Shown piece by piece: positions 56,948 to 64,000 of a stretch of 64,000 nt of DNA (position 1 is the first letter of the stretch; each line of letters begins with the position of its first letter). The notes beneath the pieces were generated by a model that saw only the letters and a list, made by a program, of their open reading frames with translations, did not search any database and was not told the origin of the DNA. Made by a program: the position numbers and the translations under genes. The stretch is from Chitinophagaceae bacterium. GTDB taxonomy: Bacteria; Bacteroidota; Bacteroidia; Chitinophagales; Chitinophagaceae. The DNA lies in assembly GCA_016703625.1 (NCBI GenBank), contig JADJBP010000001.1, positions 744,001-808,000 on the forward strand, in the 5' to 3' direction.

Positions 56948-57862
56948 ATGAAAGGAATAACCGGTACACGGGTTCTTAAAAATTATTTTGTTTACCTGTT
57001 TTTGATCACGGTGGTTTTTATGTCCTGTGTAAAAGAACCATTACCGGGAGGTGGTGGAACAGGGGGCGGGGGCGGCACCAACCCGCTTCCGGAAAGGATA
57101 ATCATGGATACGGCATTCGGTACCGATCCAAAACAAAAAATGGATATTTATTTACCGGCGGGCCGCACCAATGCCACAAAACTGATTGTACTCATACATG
57201 GCGGTGCCTGGGAAGCAGGCGACAAAGCCGATATGAATTATTATAAAAATATCCTCAGGCTAAAATGGCCCGAAGCAGCCATTGCCAATATCAATTACCG
57301 GCTTGCGAGCAATACCGGCAATATTCATCATACAGAGATCATGAATGATATCAAAGCAGCAGTGAGTATGCTGGTCATTAATAAAAGCAATTTTGTTGTT
57401 TCAGATACCCTCACGATGGTTGGTGCAAGTGCAGGGGCACACCTGGCCATGTTATATACCTATGCACACAACACAAACAATTATGTAAAAGCAGTGGCCG
57501 ATTTTTATGGCCCGGCAAAGCTGAGCGACTGGAGCTGGTACAGCAGTTATAACATTTTCCTGGGTAAACCGATCAGCGAAATTTTAATAAAATATAATGG
57601 CAGTCCCTGGGATGTTCCTTTATATGATTCCAACAGCCCGCATGTTGTTGCAACTGCACAATCAAAACCTACCATCATCTTTCACGGAACACTGGATGTA
57701 ATTGTGCCGCTGTATCAAAGCCAGCAGTTCAGGGCCAGGTTAAACACATTGGGTGTGCTGAATGAGTATTATGAATATTTTGACGGTCATGGTTTTAATA
57801 GCGGTAATACTGATGACGCGATGAATAAGGCTGTGGCTTTTTTAAAAAGCCATTTAAGATAA
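56948..57862 (+). CDS. Alpha/beta-hydrolase (esterase/lipase) lipoprotein
   Basis: 304 residues. The signal ends VVFMSCVKEPL (Cys near 25), followed by a Gly-rich spacer (GGGGTGGGGGTNP) that holds the enzyme away from the membrane. The hydrolase core has the oxyanion motif LIHGGAWEAGDK near residue 90, the nucleophile elbow VGASAGAHLA near 158, Asp in GTLDVIVPL and His in DGHGFNSG near 280. It resembles BD-FAE / feruloyl-esterase-like carboxylesterases. It is probably on the cell surface or periplasm; the substrate is unknown. Confidence 0.85.
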   Translation: MKGITGTRVLKNYFVYLFLITVVFMSCVKEPLPGGGGTGGGGGTNPLPERIIMDTAFGTDPKQKMDIYLPAGRTNATKLIVLIHGGAWEAGDKADMNYYKNILRLKWPEAAIANINYRLASNTGNIHHTEIMNDIKAAVSMLVINKSNFVVSDTLTMVGASAGAHLAMLYTYAHNTNNYVKAVADFYGPAKLSDWSWYSSYNIFLGKPISEILIKYNGSPWDVPLYDSNSPHVVATAQSKPTIIFHGTLDVIVPLYQSQQFRARLNTLGVLNEYYEYFDGHGFNSGNTDDAMNKAVAFLKSHLR

Positions 57863-57873
57863 TTGTCTAGACA

Positions 57874-57906
57874 TTAAAAAAGGCAATTATAAAAACAGCC
57901 TTTTTT
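57874..57906. terminator. Bidirectional terminator between the esterase and aminotransferase genes
   Basis: AAAAAAGGC and GCCTTTTTT are complementary around an A/T-rich 13-base loop. The stem is weak in GC but has tails on both sides and separates convergent genes. Confidence 0.7.
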
Positions 57907-57919
57907 AAATTATAAAAGA

Positions 57920-59113
57920 TCAAACTCTTCCCGGGTATTCTTCCAATGCCTTTTCCAAACAGTCCATCGCCAGGTTTATGGCATCCACATTGATCACATA
58001 GGCTAAACGCACTTCCTGTTTACCCAGGCCCGGGGTACTGTAAAAGCCGGTGGCCGGGGCCAGCATTACGGTTTGGTTATTGTAATTAAAGGATTCCAGC
58101 AGCCACTGGCAGAATCTATCCGAATCATCAATGGGCAATTTGGCCATGGCATAAAAGGCGCCGCCGGGGTTGGGACAAAATACACCGGGCATGGCATTCA
58201 GTCTATTTACAATTGTATCACGGCGGAGTTTATATTCGGCTTTGGCAGTTTTAAAATAATCAGCCGGCAGATCAACAGCAGCTTCTCCTAAAATTTGTGC
58301 AAAGGAAGGCGGGCTTAACCTGGCCTGTGCAAATTTCATAGTGGCATCAAGCAATGTTTTATTCTTTGTAACAAATGCGCCAATGCGCCCGCCACAGGCG
58401 CTGTAACGCTTGCTGATGGTATCCATCAGCACCACATGGTCATCTACCCCGGTCAAATGCATGGCGCTGGTATGGGTGCCTTCATAACAAAATTCGCGGT
58501 AGGCTTCATCGGCAAATAAATAGAGGTTGTGTTTACTGATGAGTTGTTTCAGCACTTCCATTTCGGCAGCGCTGTACAGGTACCCGGTAGGGTTATTTGG
58601 ATTGCAGATAACAATTGCTTTTGTTTTGGAAGTGATGGCCTTTTCAAATTCCTCAATGGCGGGCAACGCAAAACCCGTTTCAATAGATGATGTGATGGGG
58701 ATCACTGTAACACCTGCTTCCACTGCAAAACCATTGTAGTTGGCATAAAATGGCTCAGGAATGATCACTTCATCACCGGCATCCATGCAGGCCATAAAAC
58801 CAAAGATGATGGCTTCGCTTCCACCGGTTGTAACAATTATTTGTTCAGCGGTGATATTGATACCAACCGTTTTGTAATACTGCACCAGTTTTTTACGGTA
58901 GCTTTCATTACCGGCACTGTGGCTGTATTCAAGCACTTTAAAATCACTGTGGCGAACGGCATCCAGGCACTGAGGCGGTGTTTCAATATCGGGTTGCCCG
59001 ATATTTAAATGGTATACTTTGGTGCCTCTTTTTTTTGCAGCCTCTGCATAGGGCACTAATTTACGAATAGGGGATGCAGGCATTTGGATGCCGCGGTTAC
59101 TGATTGTTAACAT
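57920..59113 (-). CDS. Class I/II pyridoxal-phosphate aminotransferase
   Basis: 397 residues with the AspC-like fold type I. HLNIGQPDIETPP and TTGGSEAIIFGF open the protein, NPNNPTGYLYS near residue 180 is the cofactor region, and the PLP-binding Lys lies in DTISKRYSACGGRIG near 243. The C-terminal Arg is in QEVRLAYVIN. It is a soluble aspartate/aromatic-type aminotransferase; the amino-acid preference cannot be fixed. TATATTTG lies 4 bases upstream of the ATG. Confidence 0.9.
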   Translation of the reverse strand: MLTISNRGIQMPASPIRKLVPYAEAAKKRGTKVYHLNIGQPDIETPPQCLDAVRHSDFKVLEYSHSAGNESYRKKLVQYYKTVGINITAEQIIVTTGGSEAIIFGFMACMDAGDEVIIPEPFYANYNGFAVEAGVTVIPITSSIETGFALPAIEEFEKAITSKTKAIVICNPNNPTGYLYSAAEMEVLKQLISKHNLYLFADEAYREFCYEGTHTSAMHLTGVDDHVVLMDTISKRYSACGGRIGAFVTKNKTLLDATMKFAQARLSPPSFAQILGEAAVDLPADYFKTAKAEYKLRRDTIVNRLNAMPGVFCPNPGGAFYAMAKLPIDDSDRFCQWLLESFNYNNQTVMLAPATGFYSTPGLGKQEVRLAYVINVDAINLAMDCLEKALEEYPGRV

Positions 59114-59117
59114 GCTG

Positions 59118-59125
59118 CAAATATA
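59118..59125 (-). promoter_or_regulatory. Candidate -7 element TATATTTG of the aminotransferase gene
   Basis: A TAnnTTTG match on the minus strand ends 4 bases before the ATG (59111–59113), suggesting a leaderless transcript. Confidence 0.45.
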
Positions 59126-59135
59126 AAGCGATTTC

Positions 59136-59177
59136 TGTCATGCTTGATCCCGATAATTATCGGGATCAAGCATGACA
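59136..59177. repeat. 42-bp perfect palindrome
   Basis: Two 21-base arms (beginning TGTCATGCTTGATCCC) are exact reverse complements with no spacer, centred between 59156 and 59157. It lies between divergent genes, so it is not a simple terminator. It may be a REP-like repeat, a cruciform or a protein-binding site. Confidence 0.9.
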
Positions 59178-59225
59178 ATAACAGCGGAATAAATGTGCAG
59201 ATAACAGCACCAAATTGTAATTGAC

Positions 59226-59233
59226 TAATTTTG
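59226..59233 (+). promoter_or_regulatory. Candidate -7 element TAATTTTG of the THUMP methyltransferase gene
   Basis: A TAnnTTTG match ends 7 bases before the ATG at 59241; no TTG at the -33 spacing was found. Confidence 0.4.
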
Positions 59234-59240
59234 CGGCTAT

Positions 59241-60411
59241 ATGAAACTCTTTACAACCGAAAGCCGGATCATCATTACCTGCAGCAACCGTTTATCGCCC
59301 TGGCTTCAACTGGAAGTGGCGGCACTGGGCTTTAAACCCGAAAGGATCTTTAAAACAGGTGTTGAGCTGAAAGGGACTTTGCAGGATTGTATCCGCCTGA
59401 ACCTGAACCTGAGATGCGCCAGCCAGGTATTGTTTTCTTAAAGGAATTTAATGCCGGTAATGCTGATGACCTGTATAGTACTCTGATCGAATATCCCTGG
59501 GAAAATATATTAACGGTAGATGGCTATTTTTCCATCAGCAGCAATGTTGATAATCCTACCATCAATAATTCACTGTTTGCCAATGTAAAAGTGAAGGACG
59601 CCATTGTTGACCGTTTCCGGAATAAAACCGGTGAACGTCCCAACTCAGGCCCGGAACTGGATAAAACGGTTATTCATTTATACTGGAAAGAATCGCTGGC
59701 CGAAATTTTTATTGATACCAGCGGCGAAACATTATCCAAACACGGTTACCGGAAAATACCCGGTAAGGCCCCCATGCTGGAATCATTGGCTGCTGCAACT
59801 TTGCTGGCAACAAAATGGGACCGAAATCTGCATTTATAAATCCCATGTGTGGTTCGGCAACTGTAGCTATTGAAGCGGTATTGCTGGCTACCAACCGCAA
59901 GCCGGGACTGCTGCGTTTTAATTATGCTTTTATGCACCTGAATGGATACCAGGAAGCAATGTACAATATCGAATTTAAAAAACTGGAACAGCAGGTCATT
60001 GAAGTGCCGGGTTTAAAAGTGATCGCTACCGATATCAGTGAAGATGCGATCAACATTTCAAAAATAAATGCAGGCATTGCAGGTGTGGAAGAATTTATTG
60101 AATTTACCGTTTGCGATTTTGAAGAGACCACAATACCTGAAACAGAAAATGGGGTAGTTTATTTTAACCCGGAATATGGTGACCGTTTGGGTGTGGAAGC
60201 CGAACTGGAAATTACCTATGGCCGTATCGGTGATTTTTTAAAGAAAAAATGCAAGGGTTACTTCGGCTATATTTTTACCGGTAATTTAGAACTTGCCAAA
60301 AAGATAGGACTGAAACCAAACCGCCGGATCGAATTTTATACCAGTAAAATTGATTGCCGTTTGCTGGAGTATGAATTGTACAGTGGGAGCAGGGAGAAGC
60401 GTAAGTCGTGA
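59241..60411 (+). CDS. THUMP-domain class I RNA methyltransferase (RlmL-like), frameshifted in the sequence
   Basis: Three frames join into ~390 residues. The first (59241–59441) is the N-terminal ferredoxin-like/THUMP part up to LRCASQVLF. One extra T in the T4 run at 59433–59436 continues with FLKEFNAGNADDLY and DTSGETLSKHGYRK. One extra C at 59821–59822 leads into KSAFINPMCGSATVAIEAVL, the SAM motif, then KVIATDISEDAINISKIN and the catalytic VVYFNPEYGDRLG (NPPY-type). It likely forms m2G in 23S rRNA, as RlmL does at G2445. The TGA stop lies in a CGTGAGT heptamer. Confidence 0.87.
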
Positions 60412-60521
60412 GTAGAACTTTTATTAAGAAACAGAAACTAATAATTAATCCGGTTCATACTCCCGACTCAAGACTCCTGACTCCCGACTCCCGACTCATA
60501 ATTCACGATTCCTTATTCCTG
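60400..60521. repeat. ACTCCCG/ATTCNNN heptamer array with a short inverted arm
   Basis: Nine consecutive 7-base units, all beginning ACTC or ATTC, occupy 60459–60521 in perfect phase. Two reverse-complement units (CGTAAGT, CGTGAGT) lie at 60400–60413. The left arm contains the stop codon of the THUMP methyltransferase gene (60409–60411), and the right array contains the last codons and stop of the NYN gene (60503–60505). Confidence 0.85.
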
Positions 60522-61261
60522 ATATACACCAGTTTTATCCCTGCTTTATCCGTTTCCCTTTTATCAATTTCAAATTGTGCTGAGGATTTGATCAGGGGAG
60601 TTAATTTTTGAAACCCATAATTCCTGGGGTCAAAGTTTGGTTGTTTTTTCAGAATGAGGTTTCCCACATCCCCTAAAAATGCCCAACCATTTTCATCTGC
60701 CAGATCATTGATGGTATGCGCAATTAACTTCAGGGTTTCTTTATTAAGCTTATCAACAGCAGGTTTGGTTGTTGGTTTGCTGGTCTTAGTTTTTACAATA
60801 TTTGCTTCTTCTGCTTCAAAAACCGGGATGATCTCCATGTAAATGAATTTATCACAGGCCACGATAAAGGGGTTGGGTGTTTTTTTCTGGCCGATGCCAA
60901 ATACTTTCATACCTGCTTCGCGTAACCTGGTTGCCAGGCGGGTAAAATCACTGTCGCTGCTGATGATGCAAAACCCGTCTACCTTGCCCGAATACAGAAT
61001 ATCCATGGCATCAATGATGAGGGCACTGTCGCTGCTGTTTTTTCCGCTGGTATAACTGTATTGCTGAATGGGAGTGATGGCATTTTCCAGCAGCACATTC
61101 TTCCAGCCGCTGACGGTGGGCCTGGTCCAGTCGCCGTAAATTCTTTTAAAAGTGGGTGTGCCGTATTTGGTAATTTCTTCCATTACGCCTTTTACATTGC
61201 TGTACGGCACATTGTCGGCATCTATTAAAGCTGCCAGGCGGATATCTTTCTGTATTTCCAT
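60503..61261 (-). CDS. NYN-domain protein with C-terminal OST-HTH/LOTUS-like domain
   Basis: About 252 residues from the ATG at 61259–61261 (MEIQKDIRLAALIDADN); a GTG 7 codons upstream is less likely. The NYN (PIN-like) nuclease domain has its conserved acidic residues in LIDADNVPYS, SSDSALIIDAMD and IISSDSDFTRLATRLREAG. A Thr/Lys-rich linker near 170–180 leads to an OST-HTH-like helical domain (ETLKLIAHTINDLADENGWA, then GNLILKKQPNFDPRNYGFQK). LabA/DUF88 relatives are thought to process RNA. The final residues (NKES) and stop are encoded by a heptamer array. Confidence 0.83.
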   Translation of the reverse strand: MEIQKDIRLAALIDADNVPYSNVKGVMEEITKYGTPTFKRIYGDWTRPTVSGWKNVLLENAITPIQQYSYTSGKNSSDSALIIDAMDILYSGKVDGFCIISSDSDFTRLATRLREAGMKVFGIGQKKTPNPFIVACDKFIYMEIIPVFEAEEANIVKTKTSKPTTKPAVDKLNKETLKLIAHTINDLADENGWAFLGDVGNLILKKQPNFDPRNYGFQKLTPLIKSSAQFEIDKRETDKAGIKLVYIRNKES

Positions 61262-61369
61262 ATCGTTATTCTTGTTGTACACAAGATAAATCTTTTTTCA
61301 TCACCAGCACAGCAGGTATTTTAGTGAAATTACCATTCACACCTGCAAAAAAATAATCCACCTTAAATT

Positions 61370-61385
61370 TTAACCATTTGGTTAA
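61370..61385. promoter_or_regulatory. Operator O1 of the TetR-type regulator
   Basis: TTAACCATTTGGTTAA is palindromic except for the central two base pairs, and it lies 7 bases upstream of the -33 element. Its reverse complement recurs as O2 at 61429–61444. Confidence 0.75.
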
Positions 61386-61392
61386 AAATAAT

Positions 61393-61422
61393 TTGCCGAT
61401 TCAAAATCCTGCCATACATTTG
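61393..61422 (+). promoter_or_regulatory. Promoter of the TetR–TolC–HlyD operon
   Basis: TTG (61393–61395) and TACATTTG (61415–61422) are 19 bases apart, a full match to the Bacteroidota consensus. It lies between the two operators. Confidence 0.75.
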
Positions 61423-61428
61423 TAGAAA

Positions 61429-61444
61429 TTAACCAAATGGTTAA
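61429..61444. promoter_or_regulatory. Operator O2 of the TetR-type regulator
   Basis: TTAACCAAATGGTTAA, the exact reverse complement of O1, lies just after the -7 element and ends 8 bases before the regulator's ATG. Binding here would block transcription start. Confidence 0.75.
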
Positions 61445-61452
61445 ATATTTCT

Positions 61453-62061
61453 ATGAAGCGAAAAGATAAGAATACAGAGCAGGTAATATTACAAACAGCC
61501 CGGAAGATATTCATACAAAAAGGGCTGGCTGGTGCCCGTATGCAGGATATAGCCGACCAGGCAGGTTTCAACAAAGCATTGGTGCATTATTATTTTACGT
61601 CAAAGGACAAACTGTTTGACCTGGTTTTTGAGCATGAGATGAGTAATTTATTCAGTAACCTGGTAGCCATCATGTCTGCCGACCTGCCCCTGTTTGAAAA
61701 AATTGAAAACATTGTATCGCTGGATATTGACCGGTTAACCCAGTTTCCGGGTCTGCCCATTTTTGTACTGAATGAAATGAGCCGCAATCCTGATGTGATA
61801 TTAAAAAGGGTTAAAAAAATACCTGTTCAAAAAGTTATGAACGGTTTTCAAAAACAGATAAACAGCGAAATAAAAAAAGGCACCATTAAAAAGATAACGG
61901 CAGACCAGTTATTTATCAATATTCAGTCACTCTGCATTTTTCCTTTTATAGCACGGCCTATGATCAAAGGCTTATTGCAGCTTGATGATAAAGCTTACCT
62001 GGCCATGATAGAAAAGCGGAAAACAGAAGTTTTTCAATCCTTAGTTTATCAGTGCCATTAA
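61453..62061 (+). CDS. TetR/AcrR family transcriptional regulator
   Basis: 202 residues. The N-terminal helix-turn-helix (about 10–55) reads ILQTARKIFIQKGLAGARMQ then ADQAGFNKALVHYYFTSKDKLFDLVF, the classic TetR pattern. The C-terminal ligand-binding part is all-helical. It probably represses itself and the efflux genes 88 bases downstream, since two copies of a 16-bp near-palindrome flank its promoter. The inducer is unknown. Confidence 0.92.
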   Translation: MKRKDKNTEQVILQTARKIFIQKGLAGARMQDIADQAGFNKALVHYYFTSKDKLFDLVFEHEMSNLFSNLVAIMSADLPLFEKIENIVSLDIDRLTQFPGLPIFVLNEMSRNPDVILKRVKKIPVQKVMNGFQKQINSEIKKGTIKKITADQLFINIQSLCIFPFIARPMIKGLLQLDDKAYLAMIEKRKTEVFQSLVYQCH

Positions 62062-62149
62062 AGTTTAACTATTGTTTGTTATGAATCATTGTTATTTCAA
62101 TAAACTGGAAGTCTGACGTAGAGATACTTTAAGTATAAAATTATTTTTT

Positions 62150-63421
62150 ATGAATAATAAATTCTTCATCATTTTCTGTTTGCTGTTTTGCAGCTTACAG
62201 GTTATGGCACAGAATAAACCGCTGCTAACACTGGAACAGTGTTATGCACTTGCTGCCACCAACTCACCAATGGCACAGCAAAAGGCTTTGACCATCACTG
62301 CAGGTAACCTGGCAGAAAAAAATCAAAACCTGAAATGGCTGCCACAGGTTGACCTGAATGCGCAGGCAACTTACCAGTCGGAAGTAACATCGTTTCCGGT
62401 AAAACTGCCGGGTGTTACCGTGGATGAGCTGAGTAAGGACCAGTATAAAGGAACCCTTGAAATTGTTCAGCCAATTTATGACGGGGGTTTGATCAGCAGA
62501 CAAAAAAAACTACAACAGATCATAACCGGTATTGAAAACCAGAAAGTAGAAGTTGACCTGTATCAACTGAGATCAAAAGTGAACAGTTATTTTTTCACCG
62601 CTTTACTGATGGAAGAAAACACGGCTTTAATGAATATTGTAAAGGAAGATCTCAATAATAACATAAAAAAAGTTTCGGCACAGGTGGCAAACGGCATTGC
62701 TACAAACAGCCAGGTGGATGTTTTACAGGCCGAACTATTGAAGGCATCGCAAAAGATCGTTGAATTTAATGCGGTTAAAAAAGGAGCCGTTCAAATGCTG
62801 GAAATACTTACCGGTACTGCGATTGCTGAAAATACGTCTTTTATAAGACCATCCGGCGCTGCAGATGTGGCAGAAGTAACAAGCGTACGTCCTGAATTGA
62901 AGTTATTCGACTTTCAAAAACAACAGTTTCAGCAGCAAAGCAAACTGATCAGTGCCAGGACGAACCCAAAATTTTCATTGTTTACCAATGGAGGATACGG
63001 CAGGCCCGGGCTGAACCAGTTAAAAAACGAATTCCAGTGGTTTTATATGGGTGGTGTAAAACTCAGCATTCCCATTATGAGCCATTTTACCAAACAGAAA
63101 GAAAAAAACCTGGTTAAAATACAGGAACAGATTGTAGATATACAAAAAGAAAACTTTTTAAACAGTAACCGGCAGTTACTGGTTCAGCAAAAGAACGAAG
63201 TTGAAAAATACCGGCAATTGGTTGCCACTGATGCCGAGATCGTTTTATTGCGGAAAAAGATCAAGAAAAATGCTTCTTTTAAACTGGAAAACGGAATTAT
63301 TACTTCCACAGATTACATCATCGAACTGAATGCCGAAAACCAATCCATGCTGAATCAAAAGCTGCATGAGATACAATGGTTGCAGGCCCAATATAATTAT
63401 CAACTCATTCTCGGAAAATAA
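62150..63421 (+). CDS. TolC family outer membrane efflux protein
   Basis: 423 residues with a signal peptide (ending LQVMAQ near 21). LTLEQCYALAATNSPMAQQKA opens the first outer-membrane-efflux repeat and RPELKLFDFQKQQFQQQSKL near residue 248 the second. Long coiled-coil helices alternate with short strands (GGVKLSIPIMSHFTKQKEKN). It forms the trimeric exit duct of an efflux pump. It lies between the TetR gene and an adaptor gene 20 bases downstream. The protein is shorter than E. coli TolC but typical for Bacteroidota. Confidence 0.9.
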   Translation: MNNKFFIIFCLLFCSLQVMAQNKPLLTLEQCYALAATNSPMAQQKALTITAGNLAEKNQNLKWLPQVDLNAQATYQSEVTSFPVKLPGVTVDELSKDQYKGTLEIVQPIYDGGLISRQKKLQQIITGIENQKVEVDLYQLRSKVNSYFFTALLMEENTALMNIVKEDLNNNIKKVSAQVANGIATNSQVDVLQAELLKASQKIVEFNAVKKGAVQMLEILTGTAIAENTSFIRPSGAADVAEVTSVRPELKLFDFQKQQFQQQSKLISARTNPKFSLFTNGGYGRPGLNQLKNEFQWFYMGGVKLSIPIMSHFTKQKEKNLVKIQEQIVDIQKENFLNSNRQLLVQQKNEVEKYRQLVATDAEIVLLRKKIKKNASFKLENGIITSTDYIIELNAENQSMLNQKLHEIQWLQAQYNYQLILGK

Positions 63422-63441
63422 AATACTTCAAAATAAAAAAC

Positions 63442-64000
63442 ATGAGATCCATTTTTAAAAAATTACTGCTGCCAATTGCTGTCAGCGGATTTATTTCCTG
63501 TAATAACGGAAATGGCAAATATGATGCCACCGGAACTTTTGAAGCCGATGAGATCATTGTTTCGGCAGAGGCAACCGGTAAAATATTGATGTTACATGTA
63601 GAAGAGGGTGCAAATCTTGTCAAGGATTCAGTTGTAGGCAAGATCGATCCGTCTGCCATTGAATTGCAGAAAGACCAGGCATCTGCATCCGTAGAAGCAT
63701 TACAGCAAAAAAAAAATGATGCAGCTCCGCAGGTAAATATCCTGCAATCGCAACTGCGGTTGCAGGAAAAACAGATCGCTGTGTACAATGAGCAATTGAA
63801 AACCCTGCAAAAAGAACAGCAGCGTTTTCAAAAACTGGTTGCGGCAGATGCCGTACCTGCCAAACAACTTGATGATATAAACGGGCAGGTAAATGTTTTA
63901 AAAGAACAGATCGCAGCAGCGAAAACCCAGTTGCTGGTCTTGCAAAGCCAGATCAGTGCACAGCGGCAGGTTGTAGCCATACAAAACCGCGGAATTCTCA
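63442..64000 (+). CDS. HlyD-family periplasmic adaptor, N-terminal part
   Basis: The frame is open from the ATG at 63442 to the window end (186 codons). The lipoprotein signal ends SGFISCNNGN (Cys near 20). The first half of a barrel-sandwich (lipoyl-like) domain follows: TGTFEADEIIVSAEATGKIL then VEEGANLVKDSVVGKIDPS. A long coiled-coil hairpin begins near residue 75 (ALQQKKNDAAPQVNILQSQL). It links an inner-membrane transporter to the TolC protein; the transporter should be the next gene, outside the window. Confidence 0.88.
   Translation, partial: MRSIFKKLLLPIAVSGFISCNNGNGKYDATGTFEADEIIVSAEATGKILMLHVEEGANLVKDSVVGKIDPSAIELQKDQASASVEALQQKKNDAAPQVNILQSQLRLQEKQIAVYNEQLKTLQKEQQRFQKLVAADAVPAKQLDDINGQVNVLKEQIAAAKTQLLVLQSQISAQRQVVAIQNRGIL

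Noticed and set aside
1..64000. CRISPR arrays, prophage, IS elements, toxin–antitoxin or defence systems
   Set aside because: No spaced direct repeats of CRISPR type, no transposase, integrase, phage structural or nuclease–methylase clusters were recognised. The heptad arrays have no spacers.

Overview
The window is a chromosomal segment from a Bacteroidota bacterium, most likely of the Chitinophagaceae / Chitinophagales type. Evidence: a T9SS/gliding set (gldJ, porV, a PorP/SprF-like protein and a cargo protein with a gliding-associated C-terminal domain), the short Bacteroidota form of the primary sigma factor, BshA of bacillithiol synthesis, the conserved order dut–DUF4292–EnvC-like, many lipoproteins with SC/SCKK lipoboxes, and promoters of the form TTG-N19-TAnnTTTG. 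No phage, IS element, CRISPR array or defence system was recognised; most of the window is housekeeping and envelope biology.

Layout. 1–4.3 kb: the 3' end of ftsZ, then small secreted or lipoprotein genes including a WG-repeat protein. 4.4–8.8 kb: a two-gene NAD-type formate dehydrogenase. 9.2–9.5 kb: a fragment of a molybdenum hydroxylase running into a 25-nt poly-G tract, probably a bad assembly join. 9.8–15.3 kb: M20 peptidase, exported superoxide dismutase, LptF/G permease and a START-like protein. 15.5–19.3 kb: rpoD, sucB, fumC. 19.4–24.4 kb: a coupled GH29–GH3–GH29 glycosidase operon. 24.4–27.2 kb: enoyl-CoA hydratase, B12-binding mutase subunit, gltX. 27.3–29.9 kb: two paralogous lipoproteins flanking a polysaccharide deacetylase. 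30–38.8 kb: tatD, tRNA-Ser, murF, gldJ, porV, ispF, T9SS cargo. 38.9–42.7 kb: dut, DUF4292 lipoprotein, EnvC-like protein, bshA. 42.8–53 kb: M28 peptidase, RsmI-like methyltransferase, EI24 protein, 3-methyladenine glycosylase, PorP/SprF, upp, adenine deaminase, two LolA-like proteins, a methyltransferase. 53–61.3 kb: trmD, S4-domain protein, S9 dipeptidyl peptidase, esterase, aminotransferase, THUMP-type RNA methyltransferase, NYN-domain protein. 61.3–64 kb: a TetR–TolC–HlyD efflux operon cut by the window end.

Two features dominate beyond the gene list. First, at least a dozen genes, including rpoD, gltX, ispF and gldJ, which should be indispensable or strongly selected, are split by one-base indels, nearly all in short homopolymers. 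The simplest reading is uncorrected sequencing error, so these are annotated as single genes across the shift. Second, between 53.2 and 60.5 kb three intergenic tracts consist of tandem 7-bp units. Each tract uses a different heptamer, each sits at gene 3' ends, and several supply the stop codon of the neighbouring gene. A 42-bp perfect palindrome lies in the same stretch. This clustered heptad system is the most unusual structure I found.
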